From JAPPLB01 sp965208945 (lineage in GTDB: Bacteria > Acidobacteriota > Terriglobia > Bryobacterales > UBA6623): a DNA stretch of 64,000 bases. Location of the stretch: the NCBI GenBank assembly GCA_965208945.1, contig OZ242366.1, positions 4,278,001 through 4,342,000 on the forward strand, given 5' to 3'. The notes beneath the pieces were generated by a model that ran no database searches, was not told the origin of the DNA, and saw nothing but the letters and a program-made list of their open reading frames with translations. This document shows, in pieces, positions 35,500 to 44,094 of the stretch. The translations under genes were made by a program, and so were the position numbers. The stretch's first letter is position 1. Each line of letters opens with the position of its first letter.

Positions 35500-38030
35500 C
35501 CTCCGCTTCGGTTCTCTTCGTCCGGCTGATCGTGCGGCCGCTGGGCCGCGAGCCGGTTCGCACTGCGCTCACGATCTTTGCCGTCGCGCTGGGCGTGGCG
35601 GTCGTCGTCGCCATCCATCTGGCGGGCAGCGCCGCAACCGGCTCGTTCCAGTCGTCGCTGGAAACCCTCACCGGAGACGCCGATTACGAAATCAGCGCGG
35701 TCGGCGGACTTGACGAGGGACTTCTTGCTGGATTGCAGGCGCTGCCGCATCCTCTTCAGTTCTTCCCGCGCATCGAGGGCTACGCATGGCTAGCCCCCGA
35801 CCGCGTCAGCGTGCCGGTATTCGGGTTCGATCTGATCGGCGACCGGTCGCTGGATGGCATCGCTCGGATGGAGGATTTCGACCTCGAGCAACTCACGGCC
35901 GATGACAGCGTCTGGGCCGGCAGCGCCCTGGTTCCCGAAATCGGACGGCAACTGCGCTTGACCATGAACGACCAGACCCGCGAGTTCTCGGTGCACGGCA
36001 TCCTCGACGTGTCCGCGGACAACGGCGCCTCACGCTCGAACATCGTCGTGATGGACATCGGCGCCGCCCAGAGAGCGTTCGGGAAAGAGGGGCGACTGGA
36101 CCGGATCGAAGTCTTCGTTCCTCGGCATGATGATCGTGACTGGGAATCGATCATCACAGCCGCGCTGCCCGAGGGCGTCACGCTCAGCCGGCAGGGGTCG
36201 CGCAGCGATGAGAACCGCAAGATGCTGAGCGCCTTTCGCTGGAATGTGCGCGTGCTCAGCTATATCTCGCTCATCGTCGGCGCGTTCCTGATCTACAACA
36301 CGGTCGCGATCTCCGTCGTCCGGAGGCGCAACGAAATCGGCGTCATGCGTGCCCTCGGCGCGGGCCGCAACGCCGTGACAATGGCCTTTCTGGGGGAGGC
36401 TGGCTTCCTCGGCGCCGCGGGAACAGCGATCGGCATTGTGCTTGGTTGGCTGATGGCCGCCGGAGCCGTTGACATGATGGCCTCGACCGTGCGGTCGCTT
36501 TACGTGAGCAGCACCCCTGGCGAAATCCTCTTCACGCCCGGATCTCTACTCGTGGCCGTTGCTTCGGGCGTCGGCGTGTCGTTGCTGGCCGCGCTCGCTC
36601 CCGCGCGGGAAGCGGCCAGCGTCGCTCCTTCCGAAGCGATGGCGCGGGGACGGCATGAGACCACAGCCCGTCTCCGCATCGGCCGCTACCTCACCTATGC
36701 AAGCCTGCTTGCAGCGGGTTCGTGGGGGGCCGCCCTACTCGATCCCGTCGCGGGAATGCCCCTTTTCGGCTACCTCTCCGCCGTGCTGATCATCGCGGCG
36801 ACCGCCCTGGCAACGCCGGCCATGATGAACGCCTTGACGCGGCTGCTTGCGCCCTTGCTGCGGGCCATCTTCGGCGCGCAAGGCATCCTGGCGCCACGCA
36901 GCCTGTCCGCTTCGCCGGCTCGGACTTCGGTGCTCGTCGCCGCGCTTTCCACCGCGGTCGCCATGCTCGTCAGCGTGAGCATCATGGTCGGCAGCTACCG
37001 CGACACGGTCATCGTATGGCTCGACGAACGCCTTCGCGCCGACTTCTACGTCCGAACCGCCGGCCAACGGGAAGCCCGTCAATATCCGACGATGGACCCG
37101 GCCGTCGCCGACCGCATCGAGGCCCTGCCGCAGGTCGAGGCCGTAGACCGCTTCCGGGCCTACGAGATCCGCTATGAAGGTCGACCCTCGATCATCGGCT
37201 CGGGGCAAAGCGAAGTCCTCATTCGTCACGGCAGGCTGGGCTTCCTGGACGGCTCTTCGAGCAAGGACGTGCTGACGGCGCTCGGCAGCGGCGACCGCGT
37301 CATCATCACCGAAACCTTTTCCAACCGCCACGGACTCGGGGTCGGTGACACTCTGCGTCTTCCGATCGGCGGCAAGATGGCAGCTCTCGAGATTGTGGGC
37401 GTGTATTACGACTACTCGAACGAAGGCGGCGCGGTCATCGTCGACCGCAGGACGATCCTCAAATACCTCCCCGATCCCTCCCCGAGCAATCTCGCTATCT
37501 ATCTCTCCGAAGGTGTCGACCCCGAGAGTGCCCGCCCGGTCATCGAGAAAGCGGCGGGGAGCCATAGCGTCATGGTCGCCGACCATCGAACCCTCCGTAC
37601 ACGCGCCTTGGAGGTCTTCGACCGCACCTTTACGATCACCTACGCCCTGGAAGTGATCGCCATCGTCGTAGCCATACTTGGCATGGCCGGCGCGCTCGTG
37701 GCGCTCGTGATCGACCGCCGGGGCGAGATCGGCGTCCTGCGCTTCCTCGGGGCCTCCCAAGGACAGGTCCGGGGGTTGGTCCTTTTCGAATCGGGATTGA
37801 TCGGGTTGTTTTCCAATGCCATCGGACTTCTGCTCGGCTCGCTGCTCTCACTGGTCCTGATCTTCGTCGTGAACAAGCAATCCTTTGGCTGGACGATCCA
37901 ATTCCATTGGCCCGCGGCGATGCTGTTCGGCGCACTCTCATTCATCTACGCCGCTGCCTTGATTGCCGGCATCTATCCGGCCCGCGTGGCGGCGCGATTG
38001 AATCCGATCGAGGTCGTCCACGAAGAATGA
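35496..38030 (+). CDS. FtsX-family ABC permease, fused AttF/AttG-like
   Basis: About 844 residues. A first transmembrane helix (ALTIFAVALGVAVVVAIHLA) and a periplasmic MacB_PCD-like domain lead to an FtsX helix set (YISLIVGAFLIYNTVAISVV). A second full cycle follows: SVLVAALSTAVAMLVSVSIM, another periplasmic domain, then LEVIAIVVAILGMAGALVAL and LSLVLIFVVN. Two permease halves are thus joined in one chain. I start at the TTG at 35496, which has GGAG about 12 bases upstream, overlaps the ATPase stop by four bases and puts hydrophobic sequence at the N-terminus. The stop overlaps the AttH-like start (ATGA). Confidence 0.88.
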   Translation: MTSASVLFVRLIVRPLGREPVRTALTIFAVALGVAVVVAIHLAGSAATGSFQSSLETLTGDADYEISAVGGLDEGLLAGLQALPHPLQFFPRIEGYAWLAPDRVSVPVFGFDLIGDRSLDGIARMEDFDLEQLTADDSVWAGSALVPEIGRQLRLTMNDQTREFSVHGILDVSADNGASRSNIVVMDIGAAQRAFGKEGRLDRIEVFVPRHDDRDWESIITAALPEGVTLSRQGSRSDENRKMLSAFRWNVRVLSYISLIVGAFLIYNTVAISVVRRRNEIGVMRALGAGRNAVTMAFLGEAGFLGAAGTAIGIVLGWLMAAGAVDMMASTVRSLYVSSTPGEILFTPGSLLVAVASGVGVSLLAALAPAREAASVAPSEAMARGRHETTARLRIGRYLTYASLLAAGSWGAALLDPVAGMPLFGYLSAVLIIAATALATPAMMNALTRLLAPLLRAIFGAQGILAPRSLSASPARTSVLVAALSTAVAMLVSVSIMVGSYRDTVIVWLDERLRADFYVRTAGQREARQYPTMDPAVADRIEALPQVEAVDRFRAYEIRYEGRPSIIGSGQSEVLIRHGRLGFLDGSSSKDVLTALGSGDRVIITETFSNRHGLGVGDTLRLPIGGKMAALEIVGVYYDYSNEGGAVIVDRRTILKYLPDPSPSNLAIYLSEGVDPESARPVIEKAAGSHSVMVADHRTLRTRALEVFDRTFTITYALEVIAIVVAILGMAGALVALVIDRRGEIGVLRFLGASQGQVRGLVLFESGLIGLFSNAIGLLLGSLLSLVLIFVVNKQSFGWTIQFHWPAAMLFGALSFIYAAALIAGIYPARVAARLNPIEVVHEE

Positions 38031-39127
38031 AACGGGCTTTCTGCATCGTGATGATGGCGGCGACGGCCGCATTGGGCTTCGACGCCGCGCGTCCCGGCTA
38101 CGACTACCAATTCCCGCGCGACCACTTCAGCCATCCCAACTTCGAGACGGAGTGGTGGTACTACACCGGCAATCTGCACACCCGGCAAGGCCGCCGATTC
38201 GGCTTCGAGCTGACTTTCTTCCGATACGCCGTTCGCGAAGAGTCCAGCGGCGGCTCGCCCTGGAACATCCGCGACCTCTACCTCGCGCATCTCACGCTGA
38301 GCGATATTGAAGGCCAACGCTTCCACAAAACGGATCGCTTGAATCGCGCCGGACCGGGCCTGGCAGGCGTCGATGCCGAAAAAGCCCTCATCTGGAACGG
38401 CAACTGGCGGGTTCAATGGCTCGACGCCGCCATGCCCAATGGCGCCCAGCGACTGACGGCCTACGCCGAAGAGTTCTCGCTCGAACTCGACCTGAGCCCG
38501 CTCAAGCCGCCCGTCATTCACGGCGCCGATGGGATCAGTCAAAAGGCGGCCGGGGAAGGGAAGGCGTCGCACTACATCTCGTTCACGCGGCTCGCCGCCA
38601 GCGGCTCGCTCGTGCTGCGGAGCGAAGCCTTCGACGTCAAGGGTCTCGCCTGGATGGACCACGAGTACTCCACCGACAGTCTCGGGGCTGACCAAATCGG
38701 TTGGGATTGGATGAGCATTCAACTCGACGACGATTCGGAGCTCATGCTCTACCGAATGAGGCGCTCCGACGGAACAGCCGACCCACATTCCTCGGGAACC
38801 TACATCGACGCCGACGGCCGCGACCGGCATCTATCCTGGAGCGAAATTCAGATGACGCCCGGCGCGGACTCGGATTGGAAGAGCCCTACAACCGGCGGGG
38901 TCTATCCCCTCATGTGGAAAGTCGAGATCCCCGGCCTCGATCTTGATCTCACCGGCACTACCGACCTTGACGATCAGGAAGTTGTCAGCGAGCGGAGAAT
39001 CGGCCCCAGCTACTGGGAAGGAGCGATGAATTTCTCAGGGAAAAAGGCGGGGAAGCCCATCACCGGCGCCGGCTATCTGGAGATGACCGGATATGACAAA
39101 CCGCTGCAACTGGGGCCTGAAGAATAG
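38027..39127 (+). CDS. Exported AttH/CrtC-like lipocalin-fold protein
   Basis: A 366-residue exported protein (signal RAFCIVMMAATAALG). It carries the AttH/carotenoid 1,2-hydratase (PF07143) hallmarks: an early HPNFETEWWYYTGNL, FGFELTFFRYAV, LAHLTLSDI, the central WMDHEYSTDSL and WDWMSIQLDD. In CrtC the fold hydrates carotenoids. With an AttE-type ATPase and FtsX permease in the same operon, it is better read as the periplasmic AttH component. The start overlaps the permease stop by four bases. Its TAG stop is the outer flank of a family A repeat. Confidence 0.87.
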   Translation: MKRAFCIVMMAATAALGFDAARPGYDYQFPRDHFSHPNFETEWWYYTGNLHTRQGRRFGFELTFFRYAVREESSGGSPWNIRDLYLAHLTLSDIEGQRFHKTDRLNRAGPGLAGVDAEKALIWNGNWRVQWLDAAMPNGAQRLTAYAEEFSLELDLSPLKPPVIHGADGISQKAAGEGKASHYISFTRLAASGSLVLRSEAFDVKGLAWMDHEYSTDSLGADQIGWDWMSIQLDDDSELMLYRMRRSDGTADPHSSGTYIDADGRDRHLSWSEIQMTPGADSDWKSPTTGGVYPLMWKVEIPGLDLDLTGTTDLDDQEVVSERRIGPSYWEGAMNFSGKKAGKPITGAGYLEMTGYDKPLQLGPEE

Positions 39128-39232
39128 CCTGCATTTCACACCACCTGACAGCCGCAGCACGCGATAAAAGGCCGTGATTCGTGTTTCGTGTCTCGTGATT
39201 CGTGAAAACCATTGGCGGGGCAAGCCTGCCGT
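39128..39232 (+). repeat. Family A left arm (A15) running into family B
   Basis: CCTGCATTTCACACC and about 35 bases of family A left arm join family B (GTGATTCGTGTTTCGTG, AAAACCATTGGCGGG). It lies between the convergent attH-like and thrC genes. Confidence 0.82.
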
Positions 39233-39252
39233 TGAGATCGGCTGCGTGCTTT

Positions 39253-40476
39253 CTAGCGAGGCAGGATCATCCCGCCTTGCCGTTCCTCATCCGTCGCCTC
39301 TGGCGGATAGAGCGTCGACCAATTCTGGAGGTATTTGTATCCCGTCCCGGTGTTGTAGATCACGACTTCGTCGCTCTTCTTCAAGAAGCCGCTCTTGAGG
39401 AGCTGATCCAGAGCCGCGACACAGGCCGCTCCTTCCGGAGCCACGAAGAGGCCCTCGGCTTCGGCCAGCCAGACGCCGGCTTCGAGAAGGTCCTGGTCGG
39501 AGACCGCAATGCAGGCGCCGCCGCTTTCGCGGACCGCTTTCAGAACGAGGAAGTCCCCGAGCGCCTTCGGAACCCGCAAGCCGCTCGCCAGTGTGGCCGC
39601 GTTTTCCCAGAACTGCGAGTCTTCGCGGCCCTCTTCAAAGGCCTTCACGATCGGAGCACACCCCGCCGCCTGTACGCAGATCATCTTGGGCCTCTTCGAG
39701 TCGATCCAACCCAGTTGCTCCAACTCGTCGAAAGCCTTCCACATCCCGATCATCCCAACGCCGCCACCGGTGGGATAGAAAACGGCATCGGGCATTCTCC
39801 AGCCCAACTGCTCGGCGAGTTCAAGCCCCATCGTCTTCTTGCCTTCAATGCGGTAAGGCTCCTTCAAGGTCGATACGTCGTACCACCCCTCGGCATCCTT
39901 GCGCTCGGCAACAATCCTTCCGCAGTCGCTGATCAGCCCGTCCACGAGCGTGGTATTCGCACCCGCCATCTTGCACTCGACATAGTTCGCCTCGGGCACG
40001 TCGCGAGGCATGAATACATTCACTTCCATGCAGGCAGCGGCGCCGTAGGCGGCCATGGCTCCACCGGCGTTTCCCGCCGAGGGTGCGGCTAGTTTCGTCA
40101 CGCCCAGCTCTTTCGCCATCGACACCGCGCACGACATCCCCCGAGCCTTGAACGTCCCTGTCGGGTTCTGTCCCTCGTCCTTGACCCAGAGCTTGTCGAC
40201 CCCAAGTCGAACACCGAGCCGCGGAGTGGGAATCAGCGGAGTCCACCCTTCACCGAGCGACACAACGTTCGCGGGGTTCGCAACCGGCAGCAGCGGACCA
40301 TAACGCCACATCGAGCTCACGCCTGCGGCGATGGATTCGATTGTCAGCGCCGACCGAGCCTTCTCCAGGTCGTAATGAACCAGCATCGGCGCCCCGCTCG
40401 GCGACAGGTTATGGATCTTTCCGGCGGCGAATTGCTCACCGGTCTTGCTGCACGACAGGTGCGAAATGAACGTCAT
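39253..40476 (-). CDS. thrC: Threonine synthase
   Basis: A 407-residue PLP enzyme converting O-phosphohomoserine to threonine. Lys110 in NPTGTFKARG binds PLP. The phosphate-binding loop is APSAGNAGGAMAAYGAAA, and PTGGGVGMIGMWKAF is the second glycine-rich loop. The N-terminal LSCSKTGEQF/LYHYDL-like opening and the LGEGWTPL segment are typical of the long bacterial type. The ATG at 40476 is chosen over an upstream in-frame start because the family begins here. No hom or thrB lies nearby. Confidence 0.94.
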   Translation of the reverse strand: MTFISHLSCSKTGEQFAAGKIHNLSPSGAPMLVHYDLEKARSALTIESIAAGVSSMWRYGPLLPVANPANVVSLGEGWTPLIPTPRLGVRLGVDKLWVKDEGQNPTGTFKARGMSCAVSMAKELGVTKLAAPSAGNAGGAMAAYGAAACMEVNVFMPRDVPEANYVECKMAGANTTLVDGLISDCGRIVAERKDAEGWYDVSTLKEPYRIEGKKTMGLELAEQLGWRMPDAVFYPTGGGVGMIGMWKAFDELEQLGWIDSKRPKMICVQAAGCAPIVKAFEEGREDSQFWENAATLASGLRVPKALGDFLVLKAVRESGGACIAVSDQDLLEAGVWLAEAEGLFVAPEGAACVAALDQLLKSGFLKKSDEVVIYNTGTGYKYLQNWSTLYPPEATDEERQGGMILPR

Positions 40477-40523
40477 ACTATTGGTATATCGTGGTTGCAG
40501 CCAACCGAAGAAAGTCAAGCCGA

Positions 40524-41177
40524 ATGCTGCCGGCAATGTTGCTGCGTCCCATTTTTGCAGCGCTGATGCTTGCCGGGCCCGCTATCGCCGGCGAGTTCGC
40601 CGTCCTGACGACGGGTTACCGCATCGAAGCAGAACGTCACGAGGTCGAAGGCGATCAGGTTACGCTTTTCACCAGGGGAGGCGGAACGATGCGGATTCCC
40701 CGAGAGGCGGTCATCCGCTTCGAGCCGGACGACCGGATTCCCGAAGCCACGAACCCTGACCAGGAATCCGGGAAGGAAGAGACGCTCGCTGAAATCGTGG
40801 CTCGGTTCTCTGCGGAATCCGGCCTGCCCGAAGCCCTAGTGCACAGCGTGATCGCAGCAGAATCCGCCTACGATGCCGATGCAGTGTCATCCAAGGGAGC
40901 CGTCGGGCTGATGCAACTGATGCCCGGGACCGCTCGGGAGCTTCAGGTCTCCGACCGGCGTAACCCAGGCGAAAATGTTCGCGGCGGCACGCTGTATCTG
41001 CGTCAACTTCTCGACCGCTACCGCGAGTCTCCCGAGTCCCTTCTGCTCGCGCTCGCCGCGTACAACGCCGGGCCGGGCCGGGTCGATAATTACAACGGCC
41101 TCCCCCCCTTCAACGAGACGCGCCTGTTCGTCCGCCGTGTGCTTGACCGCTTCCTGGCGATGACCGACGACAACTGA
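40524..41177 (+). CDS. Exported lytic transglycosylase (SLT domain)
   Basis: A protein of about 217 residues with signal peptide MLLRPIFAALMLAGPAIAG, a short basic/acidic linker domain (LTTGYRIEAERHEVEGDQV) and a C-terminal SLT domain. The catalytic Glu is in VIAAESAYDADAVSSKGAVG; LMQLMPGTARELQV and LALAAYNAGPGRVDNY complete the family signature. It cleaves peptidoglycan glycan strands, forming 1,6-anhydro ends. A GTG at 40491 is also in frame. I prefer the ATG at 40524, which opens the signal peptide. It is divergent from thrC. Confidence 0.9.
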   Translation: MLPAMLLRPIFAALMLAGPAIAGEFAVLTTGYRIEAERHEVEGDQVTLFTRGGGTMRIPREAVIRFEPDDRIPEATNPDQESGKEETLAEIVARFSAESGLPEALVHSVIAAESAYDADAVSSKGAVGLMQLMPGTARELQVSDRRNPGENVRGGTLYLRQLLDRYRESPESLLLALAAYNAGPGRVDNYNGLPPFNETRLFVRRVLDRFLAMTDDN

Positions 41178-41365
41178 CAGTCAACCAGTCAACACACCGG
41201 GCGCACTGAGCCTCCTCACTCCACATCAAAGACGCTAGCCTGCATTTCTCACCACCCGACGGTCGAAGCACACGATACGACCGCCAGGACTTCGTTGCGC
41301 TTGCTTGCCGTGCTCAACGTACTGTTCAATATATGGTTCGCTCCCGGGATGTCCACCTATTCCTT

Positions 41366-41526
41366 CTTGCTGAACGTTGGTCTGCGCCAATATATCCGAC
41401 CTCTAGGTGGAACCGCGCTGGTTCCGGGCCATGATGGGGTCCGCACGTCCCGCTCCTCATAAGTACGCCGACCTGTGAGGGCCATGAACAGTAACAGGAT
41501 TCGGTGACGCCGGTACGACCGTTTTG
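41366..41526 (-). ncRNA. Predicted bridge (seek) RNA of IS copy 2
   Basis: Same guides as in copy 1: left target guide at 41493-41485, right target guide at 41469-41461, left donor guide at 41440-41434, right donor guide at 41395-41389. The target flanks of this insertion again match the target guides 9/9 and 9/9. Confidence 0.82.
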
Positions 41527-41593
41527 TCCATCAATCGGGAGTAAGCAGACAAACTGTGAGCTCCTGGTAGTGCTACGGCGGACCGCAGGGCGG

Positions 41594-42667
41594 TTAACCC
41601 GCCGGGGCTGGTTGCCGCTGTTGAGAGAAGCGCTGGCCGCTGCTCAGCAAGGCCCATGCGATGCGCGCCAGCCGTGCCGCCAGCGCCACGATCACGACCC
41701 GCCGATCTTTGTTCAGGAGCATCCGCCGCAGCCACTGGCCGAGTTGGTCGCTGCGCTTCGCGAGCACGTCGAGGCTCGAGCGGGCACAGTGCACCAGCAG
41801 CGTCCGGACGTAGCGGTTGCCGCGCTTGCTGATGCCTCCCAAGCGCTGCTTGCCTCCGCTGGAGTACTCTCTCGGCACCAGACCCAACCAAGCAGCGACG
41901 TCGCGCCCCTTCTCGAAGGCCTCGGCGTTGCCGATCGTCGCCACCAAGGCCGTCGCTGTCTGCACGCCGATGCCGGGGATCTCTCTGAGCCGCCGGCAGG
42001 CCTCGCTCGCCTGCGCTTTCCTCAGCAGATAGGTGTTGACTTGCTGAATCTTCTCTGCCAGCACTTGCCATTCGGCAAACATGCCCGCCAGCAGCGCCCG
42101 CATTTCGTCGGACAGGCCGTTATCGGCGTCCTCGAGGATCTCCGGCAGACGGACCACAAACCAACGCTTGCCCTGTGGAAGGGTGATGCCGCGTTCCAGC
42201 AGAAAGGCGCGCGCCTGGTTGATCAACTGCGTCGAGTTGCCCACCAGCCGCGAGCGATAGCGGTGCAGCGACTGCATCGACAGTTGTTGCTCGCTCTTGA
42301 CCGCCACGAAGCGCATGCTCGGCCGCAGACAGGCTTCCGCGCAGGCCTCGGCGTCCGTCGAGTCGTTCTTGTCGCGCTTCACAAAGGGCTTCACATATTT
42401 GGGCGGCATCAGCTTCACGTCGTGCCCCTGGGCCAGCAGTTGGCGGCCCAGGTGATGGGCGCCGCAGCAGGCTTCCATGCCGATACGGCAGGGCTGCATC
42501 TGGGCGGTCACCTCCAGCAGCTTGCCCTTCGAGTAGCGGCGACGGGTGAGCACCCGGCCGGTTGCGTCCAAGCCGACCAAGTCGACGTTGTGTTTTGCTA
42601 GATCGAGGCCGATCGTGACGACCTCCTTCCATACGCTCTTGCGGGATGATCGCTGGGTCGTTGCCAT
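41594..42667 (-). CDS. IS110/IS1111-type DEDD transposase (copy 2)
   Basis: A 357-residue transposase identical in translation to copy 1 (DEDD residues Asp22, Glu65, Asp102, Asp105; C-terminal REYSSGGKQRLG). There is no stop codon between this gene and the DUF4864-like gene upstream, so a read-through fusion of 588 residues is formally encoded. The ATG at 42667 is the same start as in copy 1 and is the likely functional one. Confidence 0.95.
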   Translation of the reverse strand: MATTQRSSRKSVWKEVVTIGLDLAKHNVDLVGLDATGRVLTRRRYSKGKLLEVTAQMQPCRIGMEACCGAHHLGRQLLAQGHDVKLMPPKYVKPFVKRDKNDSTDAEACAEACLRPSMRFVAVKSEQQLSMQSLHRYRSRLVGNSTQLINQARAFLLERGITLPQGKRWFVVRLPEILEDADNGLSDEMRALLAGMFAEWQVLAEKIQQVNTYLLRKAQASEACRRLREIPGIGVQTATALVATIGNAEAFEKGRDVAAWLGLVPREYSSGGKQRLGGISKRGNRYVRTLLVHCARSSLDVLAKRSDQLGQWLRRMLLNKDRRVVIVALAARLARIAWALLSSGQRFSQQRQPAPAG

Positions 42668-43360
42668 GATGGTTTCCTCTCGGTTCGTGAACTGCGGCCG
42701 GGGACGGCCGTTGCTACCAGCATGGCCGAACTCGACGACGCAGCGGAAGTGGGAGCGAACCATCCCATAAGTACGCCTGCGCGCGCCAAGCGGCTCGCGC
42801 CTCGTCCTGACGGCCCTCTCACCCACTTCGCCCCGCCGCGTGGTGAAGAAATGCAGGCTAGGCGTCGGCAACTGCGCGACGAGCGGCTTTTCGTGCTCCG
42901 GGTTGATGCGGTGAACCGAGTCGGTCATCCAACAGTTCTCGTAGGGCGCCTGCTTCTGCTTCGAAAGCACCCACAAAAAGATCGCTCGATTTCCCTCGGC
43001 ATCGATCAAGGTCACCCGTTGCTGCGCTTCGTCGCCCGACCTTTCGATCGGCCCCGCCTCATAGCGTTCGAAGTCGAGCATGATTTTGTAGAGCGGGTTT
43101 TTCAACATCTGGATGAATCGCGGCAGCGGCCCGGTCATCCTTCGATTGGCAGGCGACGCGAAGTTGAACGTGATGGCGATTCCCCCGTCATCGGGCATTT
43201 TGCCGTTATTCCGCAAAGCCTTGATCTGGATGGCGATGACCTGGCCGGGTGTCAGCTTCGGGTTGGGCTCGGTCGCGTCCGGCGCAGTAACCGTCTGCGC
43301 CGACACCGCCGCCGTGAAGAGCGCCGCGATCAAGATCAGCTTGGGAATTGACTGCCGCAT
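42668..43360 (-). CDS. Exported DUF4864-like protein, C-terminus running into repeat and IS
   Basis: Starts at 43360 with a signal peptide (KLILIAALFTAAVSAQ). The mature domain resembles DUF4864: QIKALRNNGKMPDDGGIAIT, FNFASPANRRMTGPLPRF, a core RVTLIDAEGNRAIFLWVLSK and a closing ENCWMTDSV. The recognisable domain ends near 42900. The frame then passes through the family A right arm and the IS end without a stop and continues in frame into the transposase. In an IS-free chromosome the frame would have continued through the repeat, so the repeat had already altered the C-terminus. Function of DUF4864 is unknown. Confidence 0.7.
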
Positions 43361-43427
43361 CCCGCTCCTCCGGATGTTGGTTGACTGAAAAACAGATCGG
43401 AAACCGCCATCGGTTCCCTCATAAGAC

Positions 43428-43907
43428 CTAGCGACTCTTTTCCTCTGCGGCCTGCAACTTCGTCAAACCGTCCCCCGTGGGCACATTGATGAAGATCAGT
43501 CCCAACATCGCATCACCCGTATTGCGAACCTCGTGCTCCGCGTTCGGGGGAATATACAGCACATCACCGCCTGCCACGCCATGCTCCTCCTCGCCCACGG
43601 TAGCCGTGCCCGTACCCGTCGTGACTATGACCAGCTCTTCCGCGTCCGGGTGCACATGCAGTTCGTGGACATGCCGCCCTTCGGGAGGAATCAACACGTG
43701 ATGCACGAACTGGATCGTCTGCAGGCAGGTGCGTTCCTCCGACGCCTCCGTCTCGAAAAGGCGACGCACGGGCGGCGGCGTATCCGATCGCTGCCGCCAC
43801 TTCCCATCCTTGCCTTGCACAAGATAGTCGACCACGCGGTGTGGGTTGTTATAGAGCAAGCTTTGCACAACCCCATAGGATTGCGATTTCCAGTTCGCTA
43901 ACGGCAC
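43428..43907 (-). CDS. Cupin-domain protein
   Basis: A 159-residue protein with a single conserved cupin barrel. Motif 1 is HVHELHVHPDAEELVIVTTG with metal-ligand histidines and a Glu. Motif 2 is GGDVLYIPPNAEHEVRNTGD. An N-terminal extension of about 60 residues (WKSQSYGVVQSLLYNNP) has no recognised motif. The start is a GTG at 43907 with AGGAG about 14 bases upstream, somewhat far. No signal peptide, so likely cytoplasmic. It may bind a metal and a small ligand; no enzyme activity can be assigned. Confidence 0.8.
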   Translation of the reverse strand: MPLANWKSQSYGVVQSLLYNNPHRVVDYLVQGKDGKWRQRSDTPPPVRRLFETEASEERTCLQTIQFVHHVLIPPEGRHVHELHVHPDAEELVIVTTGTGTATVGEEEHGVAGGDVLYIPPNAEHEVRNTGDAMLGLIFINVPTGDGLTKLQAAEEKSR

Positions 43908-44094
43908 AGTTAAGATTCCACTCCTGATAAAAACAAAACATTCCGGTTCCCGGATCCACAGACGAGCCCGAGCGGTCGCTGAGCAGGCGGTCCGTTACGA
44001 CTCGCACTCGTGTCAGAAAATCCCCGTGGTCCTATAGAAGCTGAAAGGGCCTCGAGGGCCGACTGTAACCCAACTGCCACCGCTTCGTATGCGG

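Larger units (their letters stand above)
41328..42768 (-). mobile_element. IS110-family element, IS1111 group, copy 2
   Basis: A 1441-bp second copy with the same ends, subterminal inverted repeats (41333-41345 and 42751-42763), transposase and noncoding guides as copy 1, offset by 8101 bases. Both copies are in the same orientation relative to their family A target and to each other. Confidence 0.93.
41239..42857 (+). repeat. Family A repeat, copy A10, split by IS copy 2
   Basis: The left half 41239-41329 ends GTACTGTTCAA. The right half 42769-42857 begins AAGTACGCC. The right terminus has one extra A (GGTGAAGAAATGCAGG), which shifts the reading frame relative to other copies. The insertion point is identical to that in A9. 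Confidence 0.95.
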
